Shown: positions 43,149 to 52,618 of the stretch, piece after piece
Numbering within the stretch: position 1 is the stretch's first letter
Layout of the letters: each line of letters starts with the position of its first letter
DNA from: an uncultured Tenacibaculum sp.
GTDB taxonomy: Bacteria; Bacteroidota; Bacteroidia; Flavobacteriales; Flavobacteriaceae
Length of the DNA stretch: 64,000 nt
Direction of reading: 5' to 3'
Assembly (NCBI GenBank): GCA_947492185.1
Contig: CANLMR010000010.1
Coordinates: 1 to 64,000, forward strand
The notes under the pieces: model-generated
Database searches by the model: none
Told to the model about the DNA's origin: nothing
What the model saw: only the letters and a program-made list of their open reading frames with translations
Position numbers and translations under genes: made by a program

Positions 43149-45009
43149 GTGAGTCTTTTTTTTCTAGTTGTTTATTGTAAGTTTCTTTTAAACTTAAGTT
43201 AATCATTCTTTCTTCAATATGTTTTCTTTTTACTTCTCCAGTCAAATACTTCTCAATCATTAAGCTAGTAATTGGTGCGGCTATAGTAGAACCAAAACCA
43301 CCATTTTCAACAAAAACTGCCATAGCAATTTTAGGGTTTTCTTTTGGTGCAAATGCAATAAGAATAGAATGATCTGGTAATTGAACTATTTCTCCTCTAA
43401 TTCGTGTAAAGTTTTCTACAGTTCCTGTTTTACCACAAATATCAATTCCTTTTACTTGGCTAAACCTACCAGTTCCTGTTTTAAAAACCTCATGCATTGC
43501 TTCTATAACAGGAGGGAAGTAATTTGGGTTTATTGATGTAAGTTTTTTTGATACAAATTTTGAGTTATCTACAGATTCGTTATTTATTTTTTTAACAATA
43601 TGTGGAGTGTAATAAAAACCACTATTAGCAATAGCTGCAGTTGCATTAGCTAATTGTATTGGTGTTGTTTCTATTTCTCCTTGTCCTATGGCATTTGAAA
43701 TGTTTGTTGTGGCTCTCCATCCAAAAGAGTATCTATTATCATAAAATTTAGCATCGGGAACTAAACCTTTGTTTCCAACAGGTAAGTCATAACCAAGATA
43801 ATTTCCTAACCCGAAACTTTTTACTTGATTACTCCAATTATCAAATCCAGTTTTAGTATTTCCGGGTTTATTAATGATTTTTCTGTAAACTTCTGCGAAA
43901 TAACTATTACATGATTTAGCTATGGCTTTTTTTAGCTTTATAGGTCTGCCATAAATTCCACAGTGACATCGCATAAATTCATGCTTTCTTTTTCCGTACC
44001 TATAACCTCCATAACAATATACTGTTGTATTTTCATTAATAACATTTTCTTGTAAACCTATAAGCCCGTTTAATATTTTAAAAGGAGATCCAGGTGAATA
44101 AACACCTTGTAATCCTCTATCAAAAGTTGGGTTATTTATAGTATCTGAAAATATTTTTTGAGAAAAAGCAGATCTTTTTCTACCTACCATCATATTAGGA
44201 TCATAAGAAGGAGCTGTAATTAATGCTAAAATTTCCCCAGAAGAAGGTTCAAGAACAACAATTCCACCACGTTTTCCTGACATTAGTAGCTCTCCATATT
44301 GTTGAAGTTCACTATCTATAGTTAAAGTTAAATCTTTTCCAGAAACAGCTAAAGTATCATGTTTACCATTTTTATAAGATCCAGTTATTCTATTTAAATT
44401 ATCTCTATTGAAATACTTTTTTCCTTTTATACCTCTTAGCGTATTTTCATAATATTTTTCAACCCCATATTTACCTATAAGCTCTCCATTTTCATAATAA
44501 TCACTTTTTTTAGCTTGTAATTCATTTACCTCACCTAAGTATCCTAAAATATTAGCTGCTGATTTTATAGGGTAATTTCTAATAATACGTCTTTGTGTAT
44601 AAAAGCCTTTAAACTTATGGAGTTTTTCTTGTAAATAAGCAAAATCTTCTTTTGCTACCTGTTTTAAGAACACAGAAGGAAGCCATCTTGCGTAATTTTC
44701 AGCTTTTTTAAGTTTTCGTTTATAGTTTTCTTTAGTTATTTTTAATAATGAGCATAAATAAAGAGTATCTATATTCTTTACTTCTTTAGGAATTACCATT
44801 ACATCATATGAAAGTTGATTGGCAACCAGTAATTTCCCATTTCTGTCATATATATAACCTCGTTGGGGGTAATCGTATTCAATTTTTACAGTAGCACTGT
44901 TAATCGGATTTACAGTTTTACCGTCAATAACTTGTAGTTGAAATAATCTACCAATGAAGACTATACCAAATAATAAAATTAAAATAATTAATAAAGAGCT
45001 TCTTTTCAC
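43129..45009 (-). CDS. mrdA: Penicillin-binding protein 2 (MrdA)
   Basis: Predicted 626-residue class B PBP. There is one N-terminal membrane helix (about 4-22), a dimerisation domain, then the transpeptidase with SxxK in YSPGSPFKIL, SxN in KSCNSYFAE and KTG in CGKTGTVEN. RGYIYDRNGKLLV near residue 54 is the usual class B N-terminal motif. It cross-links side-wall peptidoglycan with RodA. It starts 2 bases after mreD and overlaps rodA. Confidence 0.93.
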   Translation of the reverse strand: MKRSSLLIILILLFGIVFIGRLFQLQVIDGKTVNPINSATVKIEYDYPQRGYIYDRNGKLLVANQLSYDVMVIPKEVKNIDTLYLCSLLKITKENYKRKLKKAENYARWLPSVFLKQVAKEDFAYLQEKLHKFKGFYTQRRIIRNYPIKSAANILGYLGEVNELQAKKSDYYENGELIGKYGVEKYYENTLRGIKGKKYFNRDNLNRITGSYKNGKHDTLAVSGKDLTLTIDSELQQYGELLMSGKRGGIVVLEPSSGEILALITAPSYDPNMMVGRKRSAFSQKIFSDTINNPTFDRGLQGVYSPGSPFKILNGLIGLQENVINENTTVYCYGGYRYGKRKHEFMRCHCGIYGRPIKLKKAIAKSCNSYFAEVYRKIINKPGNTKTGFDNWSNQVKSFGLGNYLGYDLPVGNKGLVPDAKFYDNRYSFGWRATTNISNAIGQGEIETTPIQLANATAAIANSGFYYTPHIVKKINNESVDNSKFVSKKLTSINPNYFPPVIEAMHEVFKTGTGRFSQVKGIDICGKTGTVENFTRIRGEIVQLPDHSILIAFAPKENPKIAMAVFVENGGFGSTIAAPITSLMIEKYLTGEVKRKHIEERMINLSLKETYNKQLEKKDSLETIKE

Positions 45010-45011
45010 GT

Positions 45012-45518
45012 TTATTGTTTGCTTCTTAAAATAAAACTACCAAGAAAATAAATAAATAAAGAAAAAATCCCGGATAGTAATGTATTTTTAATTACATAAA
45101 AAAAGTTTTGAAAACTAAAGTTAAGTAAACTAAACAATAAAAAATGATGTAAGAAAGTTAAAATCACAATAAAGTTAAAAACCTTACCAAACGATTCTTG
45201 TTTTAAGCTGAAAAACTCATAATCTAATTCAGTTTTTTGAAAAACGGTTCTAAAGAAGTATGATCTAACGTAAGCTATGAATATTGTAGCAGAAGCATGT
45301 GCGCCTCCAGAGTCTGAGAATAAATCGATAAAAAGTCCAAGTAAGAAGGCAAGGCTTAGTATAGAGAATTTATTTTTTTTGAAAGGGTATATAAAAATAA
45401 AGGCTATATATATATAAGGATTTACCTTATTAAATAGAAGTACGTTGTTTAATACTAATACTTGAAGAAGTATTAGACTTACGAAAACAAATAATAAATA
45501 ATAAGATCTTCTACTCAT
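45012..45518 (-). CDS. mreD: Rod-shape protein MreD
   Basis: Predicted 168-residue membrane protein with five or six helices and few charged residues. FLLGLFIDLFSDSGGAHASATIFIAYVR (about 59-86) is the conserved MreD pattern. It sits between mreC and mrdA, as expected, overlapping mreC by eight bases. It is part of the elongasome that links MreB to the wall synthases. Confidence 0.88.
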   Translation of the reverse strand: MSRRSYYLLFVFVSLILLQVLVLNNVLLFNKVNPYIYIAFIFIYPFKKNKFSILSLAFLLGLFIDLFSDSGGAHASATIFIAYVRSYFFRTVFQKTELDYEFFSLKQESFGKVFNFIVILTFLHHFLLFSLLNFSFQNFFYVIKNTLLSGIFSLFIYFLGSFILRSKQ

Positions 45519-46353
45519 TAGTACCTTTCTCTAAATTTCTTATCTCTTGTTTGTCAAAATTATTAATGATATACACATTTCTTAAGCTACTCATATCATT
45601 GAATAGTTTAATTTCAATTATATTAGTTTTTTCTCTTGAGTCAATATTATTCACAGTACCTACAAAGATGCCTTCTGGAAATATTGCTGAACGACCACTT
45701 GTAACTATAGTGTCTCCAATATTTACTTTCGCTTGTCTTGGAATATCACTTAATTGAACAACTTGGTGGTTTTTGGTATCCCAACTTAATGACCCGTAAT
45801 AATAATTTCCATTTTCATTACTCTTTTTTAAGCGAACATTAATTTCATTACTTCTATTTAATATAGATCTAACTCTTGCATAAGAATTACTAACGGCATC
45901 TGTTATACCAATTATTCCTATATGATTAACCACCGCCATCTCTGAAGAAACACCATCTTTTTTTCCACGATTAATAGTTAGATAATTATAAGATTTGTGA
46001 TATTCATTTTTAGTAATAATACCATCAATGTATTTGTATTGTTGCTGATATTGTAAGGTGTCTGTAACCGTAAATTGATTGGTAGAATCTAATTGAGATT
46101 TTAAAAAAGCAATTTCATTTTTTAGTTTTACATTCTCGTCAACTAATGATTTGTTTTGAATGTTAAGGTTTAAGTAATCACTAACTGATTTTCTTTTTTC
46201 ATATATACCTCCAGTAATTGTATTAGCAGAGCTAATAAATTTACTTCTATGGTAACTATGGTTATTTATTATGAGGAATAATGAGATGAATTGCAACAGT
46301 AAAAAATACAGAACATATTTATATTTCTGAATAAAATAAATTAACTGCTGCAT
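45511..46353 (-). CDS. mreC: Rod-shape protein MreC
   Basis: Predicted 280-residue bitopic protein. An N-terminal membrane helix (about 11-30) is followed by a coiled coil (about 66-95) and a periplasmic beta domain with KKDGVSSEMAVVNHIGIIG and GDTIVTSGRSAIFPEGIFVG, both MreC-typical. It activates PBP2. It is 13 bases downstream of mreB and overlaps mreD. Confidence 0.92.
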   Translation of the reverse strand: MQQLIYFIQKYKYVLYFLLLQFISLFLIINNHSYHRSKFISSANTITGGIYEKRKSVSDYLNLNIQNKSLVDENVKLKNEIAFLKSQLDSTNQFTVTDTLQYQQQYKYIDGIITKNEYHKSYNYLTINRGKKDGVSSEMAVVNHIGIIGITDAVSNSYARVRSILNRSNEINVRLKKSNENGNYYYGSLSWDTKNHQVVQLSDIPRQAKVNIGDTIVTSGRSAIFPEGIFVGTVNNIDSREKTNIIEIKLFNDMSSLRNVYIINNFDKQEIRNLEKGTNE

Positions 46354-46366
46354 ACTATGTAATTAA

Positions 46367-47395
46367 TTAACTTACTAAAACACTCTTAAATTTGTCAAGA
46401 TTTTTAAGAGCTATTCCAGTTCCTCTAACAACTGCTCTTAAAGGATCTTCGGCAACATAAACAGGTAAATCTGTTTTACGAGAAAGTCTTTTATCTAAGC
46501 CTCGTAGCATAGAACCACCTCCAGCTAAATATATTCCAGTATTATAAATATCTGCAGCAAGTTCTGGAGGCGTTTTAGATAAAGTTTCCATTACAGCGTC
46601 TTCAATTCTTAAGATAGATTTGTCTAAAGCTTTTGCCATTTCTCTATAAGAAACCTGAACTTGTTTTGGTTTACCACTCAATAAGTCTCGACCTTGAACC
46701 ATCATGTCTTCTGGAGCATCTTCTAAGTCTTCAGTAGCAGCACCAATTTGGATTTTCATTTTTTCAGCAGTAGTCTCACCAACATATAAGTTGTGTTGAG
46801 TTCTCATATAATACATAATGTCACTAGTAAATAAATCACCAGCAACTTTTACAGATTGATCACACACAATACCAGCTAAAGCAATTACAGCTATTTCTGT
46901 TGTACCTCCACCTATATCAATAATCATGTTTCCTTTTGGTTCCATAATATCAACACCAACACCAATTGCAGCTGCCATTGGTTCATAAATTAAATAGATA
47001 TCTTTTGCATTCATATGACGAGCAGAATCAATTACGGCTCTTTTTTCTACTTCTGTAATTCCAGAAGGAATACAAATCACCATTCGTAACGATGGTGGAA
47101 ATATTTTTTTTCTGATTGAAGGAATTTGTTTGACAAACTCTTTAATCATTTCCTCTGAAGCTTGAAAATCAGCAATTACCCCATCTTTTAATGGGCGGAT
47201 TGTTTTTATATTTTCATGAGTTTTTCCTTGCATCTTTTGAGCTTCCTTTCCGGTAGCAATAATTTTGCCAGACATCCTATCTCTGGCTACAATGGAAGGG
47301 CTATCGATTACAACTTTTCCGTCATGTATAATCAATGTATTCGCAGTACCTAAATCGATTGCGATTTCCTCCGTCAAGAAATCAAAAAAACCCAT
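46367..47395 (-). CDS. mreB: Rod-shape-determining protein MreB
   Basis: Predicted 342-residue actin homologue. Phosphate motifs IAIDLGTANTLI (about 12-23) and IDIGGGTTEIAVIAL (about 160-174), and adenosine motif YLAGGGSMLRGLD near residue 290. The C-terminal region is MreB-like, not FtsA-like. It forms membrane filaments that organise side-wall synthesis. It is the first gene of mreB-mreC-mreD-mrdA-rodA. Confidence 0.96.
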   Translation of the reverse strand: MGFFDFLTEEIAIDLGTANTLIIHDGKVVIDSPSIVARDRMSGKIIATGKEAQKMQGKTHENIKTIRPLKDGVIADFQASEEMIKEFVKQIPSIRKKIFPPSLRMVICIPSGITEVEKRAVIDSARHMNAKDIYLIYEPMAAAIGVGVDIMEPKGNMIIDIGGGTTEIAVIALAGIVCDQSVKVAGDLFTSDIMYYMRTQHNLYVGETTAEKMKIQIGAATEDLEDAPEDMMVQGRDLLSGKPKQVQVSYREMAKALDKSILRIEDAVMETLSKTPPELAADIYNTGIYLAGGGSMLRGLDKRLSRKTDLPVYVAEDPLRAVVRGTGIALKNLDKFKSVLVS

Positions 47396-47474
47396 AAAAT
47401 ATATTTAAAATGTGATTCAACTATGTATTCTCACAAATCTAACAAAAAAAATTAAAGAAAAGACCCCTAAAAGC

Positions 47475-49001
47475 CTAATGTTTAAAGTGTCTTGTTCCAG
47501 TAAACGTCATAGAGATGTTATTATTGTTGCAATAATCAACACTTAATTGATCTTTAATTGATCCTCCTGGTTGTATAACGCTCTTAATTCCAGCCTTATC
47601 AGCAATCTCAACACAATCTGGGAATGGGAAGAAAGCATCACTTGCCATTACTGCTCCATTTAAATCAAAATTAAAGTTTTTAGCTTTTTCAATAGCCTGT
47701 CTCAAGGCATCAACACGACTTGTTTGTCCTGTTCCACTTGCGCATAATTGCTTGTTTTTAGCTAAAACGATCGTATTTGACTTAGTGTGTTTACATATTT
47801 TTGAAGCAAAAAGTAAATCTTCAATTTGTTCTTTACTTGGTTTGGTAGTTGTAGGATATGATAAATCTGTTTCTACATCTGTCTTGTTATCCTTATCTTG
47901 AACTAATACTCCATTTAAAGCTGTTCTTACTGTTTGTTCAGGCAAACTAACTTCTTTTTGAACTAATAAAATTCTATTTTTCTTTCCTTTTAAAATTTCT
48001 AAAGCATCGTTGTCAAAAGCAGGAGCAATAACAACTTCACAGAATAATTTGTGAATTTCCTCTGCAGTTTCTTTGTCTAAAGTTGTGTTTGTAATTAAAA
48101 CTCCTCCAAATGCAGATACAGGATCTCCAGCTAAAGCATCTAAATATGCATTATACACAGTATCTCTTTGAGCAAAACCACAAGCATTGTTATGTTTTAA
48201 AATTGCGAAAGTAGGATCTTCACCTTGAAATTCATTTATCAAGTTCACAGCAGCATCAACGTCTAATAAATTGTTGTAGCTTAATTCTTTGCCATGAAGC
48301 TTATTAAACATAGCATCTAAATCACCGAAAAAATATCCTTTTTGATGAGGGTTTTCCCCATACCTAAGTGTTTTAGAATTTGTTTCACTAGCTTTATAAA
48401 CAATTTCATCTTCATTAAAATAATTAAAAATAGCTGTGTCGTAATGAGAAGAAATATTAAAAGCTTTTCCAGCTAACTTCTTTCTTTGAACTATAGATGT
48501 TTCACCGTTGTTTTCAGAAATCATAGATAAGAATTCATCGTATTGTTCCATTGATGAAACAATACAAGTATCTTTAAAATTCTTAGCAGCTGCTCTAATT
48601 AAGGAAATTCCACCGATATCAATTTTTTCAATAATATCTTGTTCTGAAGCTCCAGATGCTACAGTTTTTTCGAAAGGATATAAATCAACAATAACTAAAT
48701 CAATTTGTGGAATTTTATATTCTTCTAATTGAGCAACATCACTTTCGTTTTCTTGACGATTTAAAATTCCTCCAAAAATTTTTGGGTGAAGGGTTTTAAC
48801 TCTTCCTCCTAAAATAGATGGGTAATCTGTTACTGATTCTACTGGAACCACATTAATTCCTAAATCTTTAATAAACTTCTCTGTACCTCCTGTTGAATAA
48901 ATAGTAACGTTTAAATCATTCAATTTTTTTACAATTGGCTCTAAACCATCTTTGTGAAAAACGGAAATAAGTGCAGATTGAATTTTTTTAGTGTTGCTCA
49001 T
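47475..49001 (-). CDS. purH: Bifunctional AICAR formyltransferase/IMP cyclohydrolase PurH
   Basis: Predicted 508-residue enzyme for the last two steps of IMP synthesis. The N-terminal MGS-like IMP cyclohydrolase has STGGTEKFIKDLG and HPKIFGGIL. The C-terminal transformylase has RYGENPHQKGYFFG, KHNNACGFAQ with the catalytic Lys-His, SDAFFPFPDCV and IQPGGSIKDQ. The length is normal. It lies 79 bases upstream of mreB on the same strand; no terminator is seen between them. Confidence 0.96.
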   Translation of the reverse strand: MSNTKKIQSALISVFHKDGLEPIVKKLNDLNVTIYSTGGTEKFIKDLGINVVPVESVTDYPSILGGRVKTLHPKIFGGILNRQENESDVAQLEEYKIPQIDLVIVDLYPFEKTVASGASEQDIIEKIDIGGISLIRAAAKNFKDTCIVSSMEQYDEFLSMISENNGETSIVQRKKLAGKAFNISSHYDTAIFNYFNEDEIVYKASETNSKTLRYGENPHQKGYFFGDLDAMFNKLHGKELSYNNLLDVDAAVNLINEFQGEDPTFAILKHNNACGFAQRDTVYNAYLDALAGDPVSAFGGVLITNTTLDKETAEEIHKLFCEVVIAPAFDNDALEILKGKKNRILLVQKEVSLPEQTVRTALNGVLVQDKDNKTDVETDLSYPTTTKPSKEQIEDLLFASKICKHTKSNTIVLAKNKQLCASGTGQTSRVDALRQAIEKAKNFNFDLNGAVMASDAFFPFPDCVEIADKAGIKSVIQPGGSIKDQLSVDYCNNNNISMTFTGTRHFKH

Positions 49002-49080
49002 TGTGTTGTGTTGTTATTGAGCGTGCAAAAATACTAAAAGAATAAATGTGTTCGACGTTTAAAGGTGGGTTAGTCATAAA

Positions 49081-49124
49081 AAAAATCGGAAAAACTTGTT
49101 GATAACTTTAAGTTTTTCCGATTT
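49081..49124. terminator. Terminator downstream of the 38-residue ORF
   Basis: AAAATCGGAAAAACTT and AAGTTTTTCCGATTTT form a 16-bp stem with a 12-base loop. T runs follow on both strands. It separates the small ORF from purH. Confidence 0.8.
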
Positions 49125-49143
49125 TAGATTTTTTTATCGACTT

Positions 49144-49260
49144 TTATTCTGCGTTTTCTAGGAAATCACGAACCCATAGGGCTACTTTTTCAAGTAAAGT
49201 CAATTTGTCTGCCTGAGTTTTCGTACCCAGACTTTCATAATTAGGGATGTGTTTACTCAT
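49144..49260 (-). CDS. 38-residue small protein with an FtsA-like C-terminal helix
   Basis: ATG at 49260 to TAA at 49144. The product begins MSKHIPNYESLGTKTQ and ends LLEKVALWVRDFLENAE. The C-terminal 18 residues match the end of FtsA (FLEKFTERFKEFLDNAE) at eight positions, including the final NAE and the stop position, and both are amphipathic helices. It is flanked by a strong terminator. About 90 non-coding bases lie between its start and the GAF-protein stop at 49350. The clean frame and dedicated terminator support a real gene; function is unknown. Confidence 0.6.
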   Translation of the reverse strand: MSKHIPNYESLGTKTQADKLTLLEKVALWVRDFLENAE

Positions 49261-49349
49261 CTTTAGGGGAATTAATGATTAGTAAAATTGTTAATAACTT
49301 TTACGAAAATATGGAAAAAAACTTAATTTCCAAGGATTTACAGTTTTTT

Positions 49350-49802
49350 TTATAAAAAAACAGTGATTTCTTTACATATGTATTCCAAAAGTTGTTCATC
49401 TTCCTTCGAAAACGGTTTCAATGTATGCGAATCAATATCAATTTGACCTATATTCTCACCATTGATAAAAATTGGAATTACAATTTCTGACTTTACTTTC
49501 CAACCGCAAGAAATATAATTGTCTTGTTCAGATACATCCTGAACAACTAAACTTTCATTACTTATTGCTACTTGTCCGCAAATCCCTTTTCCGAAAGGTA
49601 TAATTGTGTGTTCTGTTTCTTCACCTGAATACTGAGCTAATTTTAATTCGTTTTTATCTCCATTCTTGAAATAAAAACCAACCCAGTCGTAATAAGAAAT
49701 TTCAGATTTTAGGTAATCACAAATTTCTTGTAACTTCTCTTCTTTAGTGCTTTGAGAAGCTACTATAACATCAATTTTAGATTTTAAGTTTTCTATAACC
49801 AA
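49350..49802 (-). CDS. GAF-domain protein, probable free methionine-(R)-sulfoxide reductase
   Basis: Predicted 150-residue single GAF domain. YDWVGFYF (38-45), GKGICGQVA (71-79, Cys75) and NYISCGWKVKSEIVIPI (95-111, Cys99) follow the fRMsr pattern, including the two conserved cysteines used in catalysis and resolution. It would reduce free methionine-R-sulfoxide. A third conserved Cys of some homologues is not obvious, so a pure sensory GAF protein remains possible. It lies 2 bases after rluB. Confidence 0.75.
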   Translation of the reverse strand: MVIENLKSKIDVIVASQSTKEEKLQEICDYLKSEISYYDWVGFYFKNGDKNELKLAQYSGEETEHTIIPFGKGICGQVAISNESLVVQDVSEQDNYISCGWKVKSEIVIPIFINGENIGQIDIDSHTLKPFSKEDEQLLEYICKEITVFL

Positions 49803-49804
49803 TT

Positions 49805-50635
49805 TTAAAGCATTTTTAAATTATTAATTTCTTGTTGTGTTAACTCTCTATATCTTCCTCTTGGTAAATTCTTTTTTGTTAATCCAGCAAAAATTACTCT
49901 GTCAAGTTTAGTAACATGGTACCCAACATGATCGAATATTTTTCTTACGATTCTATTTCTTCCAGAGTGAATTTCGATTCCAATTTCAGTTTTCTTTTCA
50001 CCTTCAACATAGGAAACAGCATCAATGAAAACTCTTTTTCCTTCAATAACAACATCGCCTCTAAGTTTTTCTAAATCTGATAAAGCTAATTTTTTGTCTA
50101 ATGAGGCATGATAAAGCTTTCTAACATTGTGCTTTGGATGTGTTAATTTTTTTGCTAATTCACCATCATTTGTAAATAATAATAAGCCGGTAGTGTTTCT
50201 GTCTAATCTTCCAACAGGATATATACGTTCTTTAGTCGCATTTGCTATTAAGTCCATTACAGTTTTCCTTCCTCTATCATCTTCCATGGTGGTTATGTAA
50301 TTCTTAGGCTTGTTCAAAAGAATATATCTTTTCTGTTCTATAGAGATTAAAGTTCCATCAAAACGCACTTCATCTCCAGGTTGTACTTTATATCCCATCT
50401 CTGTCATGAGTTTACCATTTACTGTAACACTTCCATGTTCTATATATGTATCGGCTTCTCTCCTTGAACAAATTCCTGAATTAGAAATGTATTTATTTAA
50501 ACGAATACCACTGTCATCTTTGTCCTTATTTGAAGTGTTTGAAGTTTTGTTTTTTCTGGTATTGAATTGTTTTTTATTACGAGGATTGCTGTTTCTTCCA
50601 GCTTGTCGTCCTCTCGACGAGTTATTTTTGTTCAT
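49805..50635 (-). CDS. rluB: RluB-like 23S rRNA pseudouridine synthase
   Basis: Predicted 276-residue enzyme of the RsuA/RluB family. The very basic N-terminal tail (about 1-42, Asn/Arg/Lys-rich) is followed by an S4 domain (IRLNKYISNSGICSRREAD, 44-62) and the synthase with the catalytic Asp in YPVGRLDRNTTGLLLFTND. RNRIVRKIFDHVG is the conserved C-terminal block. It probably modifies a single 23S rRNA uridine (position 2605 in E. coli RluB); RsuA- or RluE-type targets are alternatives. Confidence 0.88.
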   Translation of the reverse strand: MNKNNSSRGRQAGRNSNPRNKKQFNTRKNKTSNTSNKDKDDSGIRLNKYISNSGICSRREADTYIEHGSVTVNGKLMTEMGYKVQPGDEVRFDGTLISIEQKRYILLNKPKNYITTMEDDRGRKTVMDLIANATKERIYPVGRLDRNTTGLLLFTNDGELAKKLTHPKHNVRKLYHASLDKKLALSDLEKLRGDVVIEGKRVFIDAVSYVEGEKKTEIGIEIHSGRNRIVRKIFDHVGYHVTKLDRVIFAGLTKKNLPRGRYRELTQQEINNLKML

Positions 50636-50723
50636 TTTAATGAAATTTTTAAAGTGGGCAAATGTAATTCAAATATTTGGTTTTCAGTATTCAAAGATGT
50701 GAAAAGTTCATTAAAAATATCTA

Positions 50724-51644
50724 TTAACTTAATTTGTTGATTACTTTATCTAAAAGTAACGATTTGTCAATTAATAGTAAACTAAATACACCAACCAATA
50801 ATAAGATTTTTAATATGTTATGAAGCATTTGATATTGTTTCTTATTATTAGCTTTGAAAATATAGAAAGCTATAAAAACAAGAATTATACAAGCAAAGTA
50901 GAAATAATACTTCATGTAGGCTATTCCAGGATAATTAAATAACACTATAGTTGGAGCAAATGTTAATACAATTATAAAAGCAATTAATTGTTTTGTTTTA
51001 TGTTCTCCATAAGCTACAGGAAATGTTTTATAGTTACTTACCAATGCTCCTTTCATGTTTTCTAAATCTTTAATTAATTCTCTAGCCATTATAATCAGGA
51101 ATAAGAAAATAGCATGAATAAAAATTACAACAGAAAAATTTTTAAAGTGAACAAATATTACAAAGAAGGGTAATATGGTAAGAACCGTTGCAGAAATTAA
51201 ACCTATTAACGGGAATCTTTTTAGCTTATGTGAATAAAACCAAATTACAAAAATATACATAGCAAAAAAAAGAGCAGCTCTCCAAGATACTAACCATCCA
51301 AATGCGAATCCTATAAAATTGAGTAAAAAATATAAGGATAGTTTAGTTTCCTGTTTAATTTGTGCATCCAATCCTGATTTTAAAGGTCTGTTAATCCTGT
51401 CAGCTTTAACATCGTAGAAATTGTTTATAATATATCCTGCAGCTACTACACAAACAGTAGCTAAAACTAAGTAGAGTAGGTGCCAATCTAATAAAATAGG
51501 GAAAAGAGTTTTCTTTTCAGAAAAAATAAAAATAGCTGCTAAGTATTGAGCAGCAATTAATACCAATATGTTGTAACCTCTTACAACAGAAAAAAGGCTC
51601 AAAAATTTTAGTCCTAATTTTGTGGTGTTTGAGGCTGGAAACAT
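50724..51644 (-). CDS. UbiA-family prenyltransferase
   Basis: Predicted 306-residue membrane protein with eight or nine helices. The first Asp-rich motif is NNFYDVKADRINRP (74-87), the second ELIKDLENMKGAL near residue 190, both binding the Mg-pyrophosphate of a polyprenyl donor. The group is often annotated as geranylgeranylglycerol-phosphate geranylgeranyltransferase; the true acceptor is unknown. It is 3 bases downstream of mevalonate kinase, so the isoprenoid link is likely real. MenA and COX10-type functions are alternatives. Confidence 0.82.
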   Translation of the reverse strand: MFPASNTTKLGLKFLSLFSVVRGYNILVLIAAQYLAAIFIFSEKKTLFPILLDWHLLYLVLATVCVVAAGYIINNFYDVKADRINRPLKSGLDAQIKQETKLSLYFLLNFIGFAFGWLVSWRAALFFAMYIFVIWFYSHKLKRFPLIGLISATVLTILPFFVIFVHFKNFSVVIFIHAIFLFLIIMARELIKDLENMKGALVSNYKTFPVAYGEHKTKQLIAFIIVLTFAPTIVLFNYPGIAYMKYYFYFACIILVFIAFYIFKANNKKQYQMLHNILKILLLVGVFSLLLIDKSLLLDKVINKLS

Positions 51645-51647
51645 AGA

Positions 51648-52574
51648 TCAAAATCTATATACGATTTCTAATTTGTAGTTTTTTAAACTTTGTTTGGCTT
51701 TTTCATAATCTTCAGTAAAACCTAAAATATATCCACCACCACCAGATCCACAAAGTTTTAAGTAGTAGTCATTGGTTTGGATACCTTTTTCCCAAACTTT
51801 ATGAAATGCATTAGGGATCATTGGTTTAAAATTAGCTAAAACAACTTTCGATAATTTTTTTACATTGCCAAATAATGAAGAAACATTTCCTTTTAGAAAA
51901 TCTTCAATACAAGCATCTGTGTAGGTAACAAATTCTTCATTTAACATTTTACGGAAACCTTCATTTTTCATTTTATTCATGAAAATATTTACCATTGGTT
52001 CCGTTTCTCCAACTTGTTCAGAATCTAGTAAAAAAACAGCTCCTCGTCCTTCTTTTTGTGAAGGTATACCAGTAGCTTCTATGTTTTCTTTAGAATTTAT
52101 AAGTATCGGTAAACTTAGATAAGAATTTAATGGATCTAAACCAGAGCTTTTTCCATGAAAAAAAGATTCCATCATAGAAAAAGTTGCTTTTAACTTGATT
52201 AGTTTATCTCTAGTTAAGTTCTCTAAAACGGTAATTTTATCAGTTGCATATTTATCGTAGATAGAAGCAACTAATGCTCCAGAACTTCCAATTCCATAGC
52301 CTTGAGGAATAGACGAGTCGAAATACATCCCAGAAGAAATATCTTCTTTTAGGCTTTCTAAATTAAAAGAAACTAAATCATTGTCTAATTCTTTTAAATA
52401 CTCATAAAATGAATTAAGATTTTGATTAGATTTTTTTGCTTCACCAGATAAATTATGAGCTGTTTTTAATGCTCCTTTGTAAGAATTAAATGGAATAGCT
52501 AAACCTTTAGAATCTTTTATGATTCCGTATTCGCCAAAAAGTAAAATTTTAGCATAAAAAAGTGGTCCTTTCAT
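51648..52574 (-). CDS. Mevalonate kinase-like GHMP kinase
   Basis: Predicted 308-residue GHMP-superfamily kinase. Motif 1 KILLFGEYGII (9-19), motif 2 PQGYGIGSSGALVAS (90-104) and motif 3 KLCGSGGGGYILGF near residue 270 are all present. Position next to the UbiA gene and near mvaD supports phosphorylation of mevalonate to 5-phosphomevalonate. Phosphomevalonate kinase activity cannot be excluded from sequence alone. Confidence 0.85.
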   Translation of the reverse strand: MKGPLFYAKILLFGEYGIIKDSKGLAIPFNSYKGALKTAHNLSGEAKKSNQNLNSFYEYLKELDNDLVSFNLESLKEDISSGMYFDSSIPQGYGIGSSGALVASIYDKYATDKITVLENLTRDKLIKLKATFSMMESFFHGKSSGLDPLNSYLSLPILINSKENIEATGIPSQKEGRGAVFLLDSEQVGETEPMVNIFMNKMKNEGFRKMLNEEFVTYTDACIEDFLKGNVSSLFGNVKKLSKVVLANFKPMIPNAFHKVWEKGIQTNDYYLKLCGSGGGGYILGFTEDYEKAKQSLKNYKLEIVYRF

Positions 52575-52618
52575 CTATTTTTCAAGTTATAAGTACAAAG
52601 ATAAGTATTTTTTAAAAC

